The notes beneath the pieces are model-generated. The model was not told where the DNA came from. It was given only the letters and a program-made list of their open reading frames with translations, and ran no database searches. 5,756 nt of DNA from Clostridia bacterium. Its GTDB lineage: Bacteria > Bacillota > Clostridia > Oscillospirales > CAG-272. The DNA lies in assembly GCA_017461825.1 (NCBI GenBank), contig JAFTXB010000065.1:1-5756 (forward strand). Reading direction: 5' to 3'. The translations under genes were made by a program, and so were the position numbers. Positions 1-5,599 of this stretch are shown here, piece after piece; positions within the stretch are counted from its first letter, which is position 1, and each line of letters starts with the position of its first letter.

Positions 1-870
1 CAGCTTGCCGCCGCCCGCGAGATAGGCGGAAAGTGCCGTGGCTTCTTCTTGAGTGAGATCGACGGTGGGCGCATTCATCAAAAGCACATCACAGTCGGAG
101 GGGATCTGTGTGAGTGCGGAAAGCGACAGTACGTCAAAGCTTGCGTCCGAAAGAAATTCGGTCACTCCCGCGTCAAGTGCCGTTGTGCCGTTTCCTGTCA
201 AGGTGTAAACGGTTGCCACACGGTCAAGTGTAACATAATTGATCGCATTCGTCACGCAGGATTCGCCGTCAAAATAGGGGGTCGTGTTTTTCATAAATAA
301 GGCAAGCGATTCGCCCGTCTCGTCGTTTTTGGAAAACGTATCGAGCATTGCGGCATATTCCATAGGTGTCATGCGCATGCCGCCGTAGGAAGAGTCGTAA
401 AAATAATAAAAGTACAGCTCGGTATTGTCAATGATCTTGTAGCGCGCGGCACTTTCTACAATCACGCTCAGCTCGCTCGGCCAAACACCGCCATGAGCTT
501 CGATAAAAGCCGTGTCCGATGAGGAATCGATCACTTCAACCTCTACATGTCGGGAGGCATCCTCATAGCGAGAGAGAAATGCCAAAAGGTCTCCGTCCGC
601 CATAGAGCGACCGCCGTTGCAGATCAAGTACAGCGTCACGTCCTCGTCAAGCGTTCCCAACCAATCAAGCGTTTTGCCGGATATCAAAAAGGTTTCTTTT
701 CCCGTTACGTCGGGCTTGACTAAGGTTTGCGGGAGCTGTCCAACGACAACATTGACCGCGATCAGTACAGCGAGCAGAAGGATCACCGCAACCCCCGAGA
801 GCGCAATGGCGCGGGAGGCACGCGTAATGCCAAAAAAGGCAGCGAGCTTGGATTCGTTTTGTTTTTTCAT
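1..870 (-). CDS. GldG-like ABC transporter auxiliary membrane protein, partial (C-terminus beyond window)
   Basis: An open frame begins with ATG at 870 and runs without a stop to base 1, giving the first 290 residues. The N-terminus is short and basic, followed by one hydrophobic segment at about residues 22-44. A long extracytoplasmic-type region follows. Several stretches fit the GldG/ABC_transp_aux family: FLISGKTLDWLGTLDEDVTL (61-80), which resembles the family's 'sets, then ketol-like strand' opening; FDGESCVTNAINYVT (200-214); a YTLTGNG turn (222-228); and LLMNAPTVDLTQEEATALSAY (263-283). Family members are usually about 450-500 residues, so a third or more should lie left of base 1. 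The start is supported by AGGAGG 10 nt upstream (881-886), which also contains the permease stop codon; the gap to the permease is 15 nt. It is third in the operon after ATPase and permease and probably works with that transporter at the membrane. The substrate is unknown. The family call is made from remembered family features, not from a search. Confidence 0.8.
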   Translation of the reverse strand, partial: MKKQNESKLAAFFGITRASRAIALSGVAVILLLAVLIAVNVVVGQLPQTLVKPDVTGKETFLISGKTLDWLGTLDEDVTLYLICNGGRSMADGDLLAFLSRYEDASRHVEVEVIDSSSDTAFIEAHGGVWPSELSVIVESAARYKIIDNTELYFYYFYDSSYGGMRMTPMEYAAMLDTFSKNDETGESLALFMKNTTPYFDGESCVTNAINYVTLDRVATVYTLTGNGTTALDAGVTEFLSDASFDVLSLSALTQIPSDCDVLLMNAPTVDLTQEEATALSAYLAGGGKL

Positions 871-885
871 ATCGGTCGCACCTCC

Positions 886-1749
886 TTAGGCAAGTCGGCG
901 CTTTTCCATTACGCGCACGGTGACAAACAGGAAAAACGCGGTAAAAGACAGGTAAAATAAAGCACCGGGGAGATCAATATGCCCATAGGTAAAGCCGCCA
1001 AAACGCGCAAAGAGATCCACCGCGTGTAAAAAGTTGGGAATCAGCGAGACAAACAGATCGGCTTTGAGGATGTACAGGATCGCTGTGGGGAGGATCAGAA
1101 CCACAGCCGCGGCAATGCCGAGATTTGCGTTTTTGGTACCCGCCCACAAAAGGAGAGCAAGTCCCAATTCAAGCACCGCGAGAATGACAAATGACACAAG
1201 CGCCGAAGCGGGGATCAGCATGGTGATCATGTCCATAAAATAGATCAGAAGCAGGGCGGCAATGCTGATGACAGCGGCAAGGATCTGACTTTCCACCAAG
1301 GAGGAAAGAAAGGTGCACAGAGCGATCATCGAGATCCCAAGCAAAAAATATCCCAAGAGAGATACATAAGCGGTTGCAAGAGAAAACGAGCCAAATGAAG
1401 TGAGGATCACGGGGTAGAGCGTCGATATTGCGGTTGGGATGGCAAACACGGTCAGCATGGCAAAAAACTTGCCAAATACAATGTCGCGCATCGGGAGCGG
1501 CAGAGAGTAGAGCAGCTGATCGGTTTTGGAGTGCCTCTCCTCGGCGATCGAGCGCATGGCGAGAAAGGGGATCAAAACGATCAAAACCCATTGCATGCCC
1601 GCCAGAGCGTAGACGATATCGGAATAACCCGAAACGAGGTTAAACAGCGTGACAAACAGCCCCATAAACAGCAAAAGGAGCGCAATGATAAAGTAGCCGA
1701 ACATGCCACTCATATAGATCTTTAATTCCTTGCGGTAAACGGCACCCAT
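886..1749 (-). CDS. ABC-2 type transporter permease, GldF-like
   Basis: A 287-residue integral membrane protein with an N-terminal amphipathic start (YRKELKIYM), as in ABC-2 permeases. About seven or eight hydrophobic segments lie near residues 16-38, 47-65, 92-116, 125-150, 156-178, 182-203, 211-228 and 262-281. The cytoplasmic loop after the second segment carries MRSIAEERHSKTDQLLYSLP (65-84). This matches the ABC-2 family pattern of a glutamate pair followed by a small-residue/LL/P motif that contacts the ATPase. The C-terminus ends with a basic MEKRRLA. The start codon overlaps the ATPase stop by one base (TGATG), and AAGGAGG sits about 10 nt upstream inside the ATPase end, which indicates translational coupling. 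Together with the ATPase upstream and GldG-like protein downstream it forms a GldFG/NosY-type exporter. In Gram-positive non-gliders the substrate of this set is not established. The family call is firm; the transported molecule is unknown. Confidence 0.9.
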   Translation of the reverse strand: MGAVYRKELKIYMSGMFGYFIIALLLLFMGLFVTLFNLVSGYSDIVYALAGMQWVLIVLIPFLAMRSIAEERHSKTDQLLYSLPLPMRDIVFGKFFAMLTVFAIPTAISTLYPVILTSFGSFSLATAYVSLLGYFLLGISMIALCTFLSSLVESQILAAVISIAALLLIYFMDMITMLIPASALVSFVILAVLELGLALLLWAGTKNANLGIAAAVVLILPTAILYILKADLFVSLIPNFLHAVDLFARFGGFTYGHIDLPGALFYLSFTAFFLFVTVRVMEKRRLA

Positions 1750-2762
1750 CAGCGGCGATCCTCCTTTCTGTCATCGATCAGCTCGTATTCTCCGTCGCGG
1801 TCATTTTCGGCGGCGCGCGCGGAGGTCGGCGTTTCATCGGTCAATTGCAGGAAGATGCTTTCCAGCGTTTCTTCCTCTTTTTCCATGCTCAAAACAGCGT
1901 ATCTGCTGTCTGCCATTGCAAAAAAGATGCGGTCGCGCAGATCATCCGAAGCAGCTGCCGAAAGGGTGAGGTTGATCACTCCGTCTTCGCGGCTTCCCGT
2001 CACGGTACAGCCTTCTATCTCATCAAAGGAGGAAAGAACCTTCAGCACACCGCGCTCGTCGCCGCGTACCGAAAGCCGCAGGCGCAAGCGGTCGCCCGTT
2101 CGGTTTTGAAGTTCTTCAATCGGCGCGTTTGCGATCAGCTTGCCGCCCGAAATGATCAGCACGTGGTCGCAAAGCTCCTGTATTTCAGCCAGAATATGAC
2201 TGCTTACGATCACCGTCTTTATTTCTCCCAGTGTGCGTATCAGCTCGCGGATCTCGGCGATCTGCTTGGGATCGAGTCCCACAGTCGGCTCATCGAGGAT
2301 AATGATGTCAGGGTTGCCGAGCATCGCTTGGGCGATCCCCACACGTTGACGGTATCCTTTGGAGAGATTTTTGATCAATCTGTTTTTCATATCTTCAATG
2401 TGCGTCAGCTCCATTGCCTCCTGCACTTGACGGATGGCGCGGTTGTAGGGAACCCCCTTTGCGTCGGCAACAAAGCGCAGATATTCCAAAGGTGTCATTT
2501 CTCCGTATACGGGTGGAATTTCGGGCAGATAGCCGATGCATTTTTTTGCGCGGAGCGGCTCATCAAACATATCAAAGCCGTTGATTTTCACAGAACCCGA
2601 TGTCGGTGCGAGGCAGCCCGTCATCATATTCATGGTAGTGGATTTTCCGGCACCGTTCGGGCCCAAAAGTCCATAGATCTTTCCGTTGTTGATCTTAAAG
2701 CTCAGCCCGTCCACTGCGGTGTGGTCGCCGTAGATCTTGGTCAGGTTTTTAACTTCAATCAA
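1749..2762 (-). CDS. ABC transporter ATP-binding protein, GldA-like
   Basis: The nucleotide-binding subunit of the exporter. With the TTG start at 2762 it has 337 residues. All core motifs are present: Walker A GPNGAGKST (34-42, Lys40), signature LSKGYRQRVG (133-142), Walker B IIILDEP with Glu158, the D-loop GLDP, and H-loop His189 in SSHIL. The Q-loop position reads GYLPE, with Glu81 where glutamine is usual; I recall this as a feature of the GldA branch. A C-terminal domain of about 100 residues ends in a highly charged tail. Start choice: an upstream ATG at 2786 keeps the frame (345 residues) but has no ribosome binding site. GGAGG at 2771-2775 lies 8 nt before TTG 2762, and the product would then begin (M)IEVKNLTKIYG, as family members do. 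It is first in the operon and is driven by the promoter at 2835-2863. It overlaps the permease start by one base. Function in ATP-driven export is firm; the start is probable. Confidence 0.93.
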   Translation of the reverse strand: MIEVKNLTKIYGDHTAVDGLSFKINNGKIYGLLGPNGAGKSTTMNMMTGCLAPTSGSVKINGFDMFDEPLRAKKCIGYLPEIPPVYGEMTPLEYLRFVADAKGVPYNRAIRQVQEAMELTHIEDMKNRLIKNLSKGYRQRVGIAQAMLGNPDIIILDEPTVGLDPKQIAEIRELIRTLGEIKTVIVSSHILAEIQELCDHVLIISGGKLIANAPIEELQNRTGDRLRLRLSVRGDERGVLKVLSSFDEIEGCTVTGSREDGVINLTLSAAASDDLRDRIFFAMADSRYAVLSMEKEEETLESIFLQLTDETPTSARAAENDRDGEYELIDDRKEDRR

Positions 2763-2770
2763 GGTCGCGT

Positions 2771-2775
2771 CCTCC
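2771..2775 (-). promoter_or_regulatory. Shine-Dalgarno site deciding a TTG start for the ATPase
   Basis: The minus strand reads GGAGG here, followed by an 8-nt spacer and TTG at 2762-2760. The competing ATG codons at 2786, 2783 and 2777 have no purine-rich site at a usable distance upstream. The site therefore lies inside the apparent N-terminal extension MMKMEDAT, which is likely not translated. Confidence 0.7.
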
Positions 2776-2799
2776 ATTTTCATCATTGCGGTACGTCAA

Positions 2800-2825
2800 A
2801 TATGCTCGCATATGCAAAAAGCATA
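2800..2825 (-). repeat. Overlapping inverted repeats in the ABC operon leader (possible operator)
   Basis: Two inverted repeats share a half-site. ATATGC-tc-GCATAT occupies 2800-2813, and TATGC-aaaaa-GCATA occupies 2811-2825. They lie just downstream of the predicted transcription start near 2828, so they could be a repressor site or a 5' leader hairpin. No regulator gene is seen in the window, and the motif matches no operator I recognise. Confidence 0.5.
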
Positions 2826-2834
2826 CTTATAATT

Positions 2835-2863
2835 ATTATAATCATAACACCGCAATGTGTCAA
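2835..2863 (-). promoter_or_regulatory. Consensus sigma-A promoter of the ABC exporter operon
   Basis: On the minus strand, TTGACA (2863-2858) and TATAAT (2840-2835) are separated by exactly 17 bp, so both hexamers match the consensus perfectly. Transcription should begin near 2828, giving a leader of about 66 nt to the TTG start. The DNA upstream of the -35 (about 2869-2890) is A/T-rich, with AAAATAAAT and CAAAATT tracts, and could act as an UP element. Such a strong core promoter suggests high basal expression or control by a repressor; inverted repeats lie just downstream. Confidence 0.88.
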
Positions 2864-2993
2864 TAGGTTGACGGAATTTTGATTTATTTTTTCTTATTTT
2901 CGGTTTTTTAACGGTTTTTTTAAATTGTAGACAAACAGTGTCTAAACAAAAGATAAATAATGATTATGCACCGAATAAATTATAAATAATTTG
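2864..2993. other. AT-rich intergenic stretch between the DUF4363 gene and the ABC promoter
   Basis: No gene is visible. It contains an AT-only palindrome AAATTAT-aa-ATAATTT (2977-2992) immediately after the DUF4363 stop. A second palindrome, TAGACA-aacag-TGTCTA, lies at 2928-2944. A tandem 11-bp unit (CGGTTTTTTAA, 2901-2911 and again from 2912) is also present. Neither palindrome is a convincing GC-rich stem followed by a T-run, so the end of the DUF421-DUF4363 transcript is not clearly marked and some read-through into the ABC operon is possible. Confidence 0.5.
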
Positions 2994-3362
2994 TTACAGC
3001 AGCGCTCCGATCGACGGTGTTTCAAAGCGCATCATATCCCCAATCGCGTCGCGGAGCAGTGCCAACGCTGTGCGGTAGCCGTAGAGATCGCCGCATTCCG
3101 CACATGCGACAAGCGTTGCCGCGTGCTCGCAAATACGGTCAACAATGGTATAGGAAACCGACAGCGAAACCGGATCCACCTGCTTTTCCCAGTAATTTTC
3201 CAGAGCAAGCGTTTTTTCAAGACAATCCGAGGCGAGCACATCCGGAAGCTCGTCCAAAGCCGTTTCCATATTGTGAAACACTTCCTTTATATATACGTGA
3301 TTGACCGTTACCGTTCCCAGCAACACCGCAAGCAGTATCACCGTAATGATAAAAGCCCTCAT
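2994..3362 (-). CDS. DUF4363 family small membrane-anchored protein
   Basis: A 122-residue protein of unknown function. An N-terminal hydrophobic segment (residues 3-20, RAFIITVILLAVLLGTVTV region) is followed by a region likely outside the membrane. A central ENYWEK (55-60) holds the tryptophan recalled as typical of DUF4363, and helix-rich sequence with VDRICEHAATLVACAECGD (74-92) follows. Length and layout fit DUF4363. The ATG at 3362 is preferred over an in-frame TTG at 3386. AAGGAGG lies 6-8 nt upstream of the ATG, and the ATG overlaps the DUF421 stop as ATGA, so translation is coupled. In Clostridia this family is commonly found next to DUF421 genes, which suggests the two products act together at the membrane. 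No enzyme residues are evident. The family call is moderately sure, and the function is not known. Confidence 0.75.
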   Translation of the reverse strand: MRAFIITVILLAVLLGTVTVNHVYIKEVFHNMETALDELPDVLASDCLEKTLALENYWEKQVDPVSLSVSYTIVDRICEHAATLVACAECGDLYGYRTALALLRDAIGDMMRFETPSIGALL

Positions 3363-4036
3363 TTTTTCCCCTCCTTGGGTATCCAAAATAACTTTCCGTT
3401 CTCATTCGCCGTCACACAAAACAGCTCCTGCAGCGTAAGCCCCCTGCGTTTCAGTTGCTTTTCCACCCATGCGCTGTCCTTGCCGATCAGCTCCAGCCCC
3501 ACACGGCTGAAAACGCCGTTGTTGTAAACAATATGCATAAGCCCTTCTTCTTTTACATCAAGCGCCAATTGCTCGGCGGTGGGAGGCAAAAAACGGGCTT
3601 TTGGCAAAACCGTCAGTTTTCCGTTCTTTTCCAATATCGCGCACTCCACCTCGGAAAGATCGGTCACGCCGCTTTGCCGAATTTCACTCATCAGCTCGTC
3701 AAGTGATATCCGCAGATCGCGCAAGGCATGCTGATCGAGCTTTCCTTTGTTGATAATAACGGTTGGGCGAGCCGATACAATGTTTTTTAGCTTGGGAAAC
3801 CGAATCAGTATCACCGACGAAAAGACCTCCAATATTAAAAGCGTCACCATTGGGATCACAGCGTAAGAGAGAGGGATCTCTTGATTGGTAATGGGGAGCG
3901 AGGCGATTTCCGAGATCAAAAGCGTGGTAACCAGATCGGTAACCTCGAGCTCTCCGATCTGTCGCTTTCCCATCAGACGCATGATCAAGATCAGCACAAC
4001 GTAAATGATCAGCGTCCGAATCAGTATCGTTGTCAT
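3359..4036 (-). CDS. DUF421 domain-containing (YetF/YcaP-like) membrane protein
   Basis: A 225-residue protein that matches DUF421 in length and order. The first membrane segment is at about 3-20, followed by the conserved GKRQIGELEVTDLV (23-36) and ISEIASLPI (41-49). Two further membrane segments lie around 36-48 and 57-79. A cytoplasmic-type domain then begins with SARPTVIINKGKLD (88-101), continues through LRISLDELMSEIRQSGV (108-124) and the strand pair ECAILEKNGKLTVLPK (131-146), and repeats a smaller related half at about 165-220. The start ATG at 4036 has GGAGG 6 nt upstream. DUF421 proteins include Bacillus YetF-type proteins, and a DUF421/DUF1657 fusion (2Duf) has been linked to spore heat resistance. 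The molecular activity is unknown. It is the first gene of a two-gene operon with DUF4363 and diverges from the esterase gene. The family call is firm. Confidence 0.9.
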   Translation of the reverse strand: MTTILIRTLIIYVVLILIMRLMGKRQIGELEVTDLVTTLLISEIASLPITNQEIPLSYAVIPMVTLLILEVFSSVILIRFPKLKNIVSARPTVIINKGKLDQHALRDLRISLDELMSEIRQSGVTDLSEVECAILEKNGKLTVLPKARFLPPTAEQLALDVKEEGLMHIVYNNGVFSRVGLELIGKDSAWVEKQLKRRGLTLQELFCVTANENGKLFWIPKEGKK

Positions 4037-4077
4037 GCCAAGCCTCCGTTTTTACATTAAAATATAGAACACTATTC

Positions 4078-4092
4078 AGGGAACTGTTCCCT
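4078..4092. promoter_or_regulatory. Perfect 15-bp palindrome upstream of the DUF421 gene (candidate operator)
   Basis: AGGGAAC-t-GTTCCCT has 7-bp arms around one central base, 41-56 nt before the DUF421 start. Its position fits an operator near the promoter of that gene. The half-site GAAC/GTTC recalls LexA-type sites of Gram-positive bacteria, but the spacing is much shorter than in those. It also places GGGAAC at a distance from GTTCTA that loosely resembles an ECF sigma promoter. The role is inferred only. Confidence 0.45.
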
Positions 4093-4163
4093 ACATAGGT
4101 TTGATCTTACATTGCGATTACAAGCTTAACTAAATGACATTAAACACAAAACCCCGCAATTTC

Positions 4164-4275
4164 CTTGTTTGAAAGTTTTGAAAGGTGTCGGACGTGTATT
4201 TGCGTAGCAAATCACGTGTCTTGGCGCCAGCGCCAAGTATAACTTTATTCAAAAGTTTTCTGACAAAAAAACAAG
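4164..4275. repeat. Composite multi-stem inverted repeat (palindromic extragenic element)
   Basis: Outer arms CTTGTTT (4164-4170) and AAACAAG (4269-4275) pair perfectly. Next, TTTTGAA (4176-4182) pairs with TTCAAAA (4248-4254), extended by GAAA/TTTT past one mismatch. Two strong hairpins sit inside. ACGTG-t-ATTTGC with loop gta and GCAAAT-CACGT occupies 4192-4217 (11 bp, one bulge). CTTGGCG-ccag-CGCCAAG occupies 4220-4237 (7 bp). An alternative hairpin AACTTT-attca-AAAGTT lies at 4241-4257. The layout fits a dispersed extragenic palindrome, a small non-autonomous element, or a structured RNA. No flanking target duplication is obvious. Confidence 0.6.
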
Positions 4276-4318
4276 ATTAATATTAGTATGCGTGAAACAA
4301 AAACGGTTTATGTGCATC

Positions 4319-4342
4319 AAAATGACATTTTCTTCAAAATGT
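4319..4342. repeat. Palindrome plus overlapping hairpin upstream of the esterase promoter
   Basis: AAAATG-a-CATTTT (4319-4331) is a perfect 13-bp palindrome. Its right half also pairs with the next sequence as ACATTTT-cttc-AAAATGT (4325-4342). The pair lies 26-49 bp upstream of the esterase -35 box, where an activator or repressor could bind. A T-run does not follow directly, so a terminator is less likely. AT-rich chance pairing cannot be excluded. Confidence 0.35.
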
Positions 4343-4367
4343 TGTCCTTTGGGTTCATAAAGACAGC

Positions 4368-4396
4368 TTGACAAGCTTTATGTAAAATGATACAAT
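4368..4396 (+). promoter_or_regulatory. Sigma-A promoter of the esterase gene
   Basis: TTGACA (4368-4373), a 17-bp spacer and TACAAT (4391-4396) give an 11/12 match to the consensus. Transcription should start near 4403, leaving a leader of about 43 nt with a small CGCC-gtt-GGCG hairpin (4406-4416) before GGAGG at 4436-4440. The -35 box lies within a perfect palindrome AGCTTG-a-CAAGCT (4365-4377), which suggests repressor control. Confidence 0.82.
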
Positions 4397-4445
4397 AATC
4401 GCGAGCGCCGTTGGCGAAATAGAAATCTCTGTAGCGGAGGCATTT

Positions 4446-5435
4446 ATGAACAGTATCGGATCAAGCGCAAAAAAGAGCATCGATCTCTATCTCATTGCCG
4501 GGCAATCAAATGCCGCGGGGTATTCGACCGTGAGCGATCTCGAGGCGGCATATCGGTGGGCTCCCGAACTCAAAAGCGGTTTTTCTCATGTCCATTACGC
4601 GGGAAACGCGCGGTCGGATCCGGCAGGTGCCCGCTATGCCTATGTGGAAAACCGTGAGTTCGGGTGGTGCCAAGCCGCGCTCGGTTTTGGTGTAAGGAAC
4701 GATTCTTATATCGGCCCCGAGGCAGGCATGGCAAAGGCGCTTTCGCAGACTTACAACAGCGAGACCGGGCGGCATGCGGGGATGATCAAATTCACACACG
4801 GAGGAACATCTCTGCTTGATAGCCGAGCCAACGGAAATCGCCACGGAAACTGGGTGTCGCCTTCCTATGCGAAGGATCTCGGCGTGGAGTTTTCGGATCG
4901 GGTTCCCACAGGCGGACTTTACCGCGGGCTTCTTGAGGAGGTGCGGCGGCAGGTCGAGGCTTTGTACGGATACGGCGGCTTTACGGAGTTCCGCCTAAAG
5001 GGGCTGTATTGGATGCAGGGTGAGGGAAACCGAATGTTTTTGTCCGAATACAGAAAGGCTTTTACCTATTGGGCAAACGATATACGCAAAGACCTTACCG
5101 CCATGATACGCGGGATCACGGGCGGGGACGCTTGCGGAGCGGAAGAGCTGCCTATATTTGTCGGAACGATTTCGGCAACCTTTTCTTTGGAGAATATCGA
5201 CACCGAGGCCGAGCTCAACCGCCCGTTTATTGAGATGCAAAAGAACTTGGAGAAAACGGTTCCCAATTGCTTTACCGTAGACAACTCGGAATACGCAATG
5301 TGCCGTTGGGATGCTGACAAGAATGAAGCGGTGGTGTTGGGAACCGACAGATGTCATTGGAATCAGGCGGATATGCTCGAAATTGGAGAGAATGTCGGCA
5401 AAGCAATGATGGCTGCGGGGGTTGGCAAGGCTTGA
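4446..5435 (+). CDS. SGNH hydrolase, sialate O-acetylesterase-like (SASA family) carbohydrate esterase
   Basis: A 329-residue protein with the full set of SASA/SGNH marks. LIAGQSNAAG (16-25) carries the nucleophile Ser21. IGPEAGMAKAL (89-99) and KFTHGGTSL (115-123) are oxyanion/fold blocks. GLYWMQGE (186-193) is the family WxQGE block. DRCHW (301-305) places Asp301 and His304 as the rest of the catalytic triad. Family members remove acetyl groups from sugars, including sialic acids and plant or microbial polysaccharides. Which substrate this one uses cannot be read from sequence. No signal peptide or membrane segment is seen, so it should act in the cytoplasm, for example on imported acetylated sugars; the extra loops at 50-85 and 125-155 may shape the sugar site. 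Start ATG 4446 has GGAGG 5 nt upstream. It is monocistronic, with its own promoter and a stable-RNA-type promoter region downstream. No transport or glycosidase gene sits beside it. Confidence 0.88.
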   Translation: MNSIGSSAKKSIDLYLIAGQSNAAGYSTVSDLEAAYRWAPELKSGFSHVHYAGNARSDPAGARYAYVENREFGWCQAALGFGVRNDSYIGPEAGMAKALSQTYNSETGRHAGMIKFTHGGTSLLDSRANGNRHGNWVSPSYAKDLGVEFSDRVPTGGLYRGLLEEVRRQVEALYGYGGFTEFRLKGLYWMQGEGNRMFLSEYRKAFTYWANDIRKDLTAMIRGITGGDACGAEELPIFVGTISATFSLENIDTEAELNRPFIEMQKNLEKTVPNCFTVDNSEYAMCRWDADKNEAVVLGTDRCHWNQADMLEIGENVGKAMMAAGVGKA

Positions 5436-5599
5436 TATTTCTACTCAATTCACAAAAAGAAAACCTTTGATTTGTGTGAATGGACGAACCTTTTGTATAT
5501 ATTGTTGACTTTTTCAACTGAATGTCGTGCAAAATGTCATATAAAAACTGTGTAAACAACCAAAAAGCGAAAAAAAGGGAAAAAAGTGAAAAAAAGTGC
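5436..5599. other. Non-coding region between the esterase gene and promoter P1, ending in phased A-tracts
   Basis: No gene is supported. A weak imperfect stem (TTCACA 5449-5454 with TGTGAA 5475-5480, about 20-nt loop) and a short stem GTTGA-ctttt-TCAAC (5504-5518) are the only terminator-like items after the esterase, and neither has a T-run. From 5562 four A-tracts (centres near 5564, 5573, 5582 and 5592) lead up to the P1 -35 box. They resemble an UP element with intrinsic curvature. Confidence 0.6.

Larger units (their letters stand above)
4037..4445. other. 409-bp divergent intergenic region, palindrome-rich
   Basis: No coding gene is seen. From left to right it holds the ribosome binding site of the DUF421 gene, a 15-bp palindrome (4078-4092), and a composite inverted repeat (4164-4275). 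Further right are a palindrome/hairpin pair (4319-4342), then the esterase promoter (4368-4396) with a palindrome over its -35 box, and finally the esterase ribosome binding site GGAGG at 4436-4440. No convincing sigma-A promoter for the DUF421 gene was found; the best -10-like strings (TATATT, minus strand, 4066-4061) lack a matching -35. Confidence 0.7.

Noticed and set aside
1845..2882. Plus-strand open frame of 345 codons opposite the ABC ATPase
   Set aside because: It lies antisense to a gene with all ABC motifs, resembles no family, lacks a ribosome site, and runs through the ATPase promoter. It is a shadow of the codon pattern.
2928..2944. TAGACA-aacag-TGTCTA as a terminator of the DUF421-DUF4363 operon
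   Set aside because: Only 6 bp of stem and no T-run on either strand; kept only as a note in the intergenic entry.
3363..3386. TTG start at 3386 giving DUF4363 eight extra residues
   Set aside because: The AAGGAGG site lies downstream of that TTG and serves ATG 3362, which also overlaps the previous stop as ATGA.
2991..3527. Plus-strand frame of 178 codons opposite DUF4363/DUF421
   Set aside because: Antisense to two genes supported by ribosome sites and family motifs; composition (Arg/His/Gln-rich) is typical of a shadow frame.
4164..4275. CRISPR array or insertion sequence
   Set aside because: There are no regularly spaced direct repeats, no transposase and no clear target-site duplication; only inverted pairing is seen.
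5449..5518. Stems after the esterase gene as intrinsic terminators
   Set aside because: One has a loop of about 20 nt, the other 5 bp of stem, and neither is followed by a T-run.
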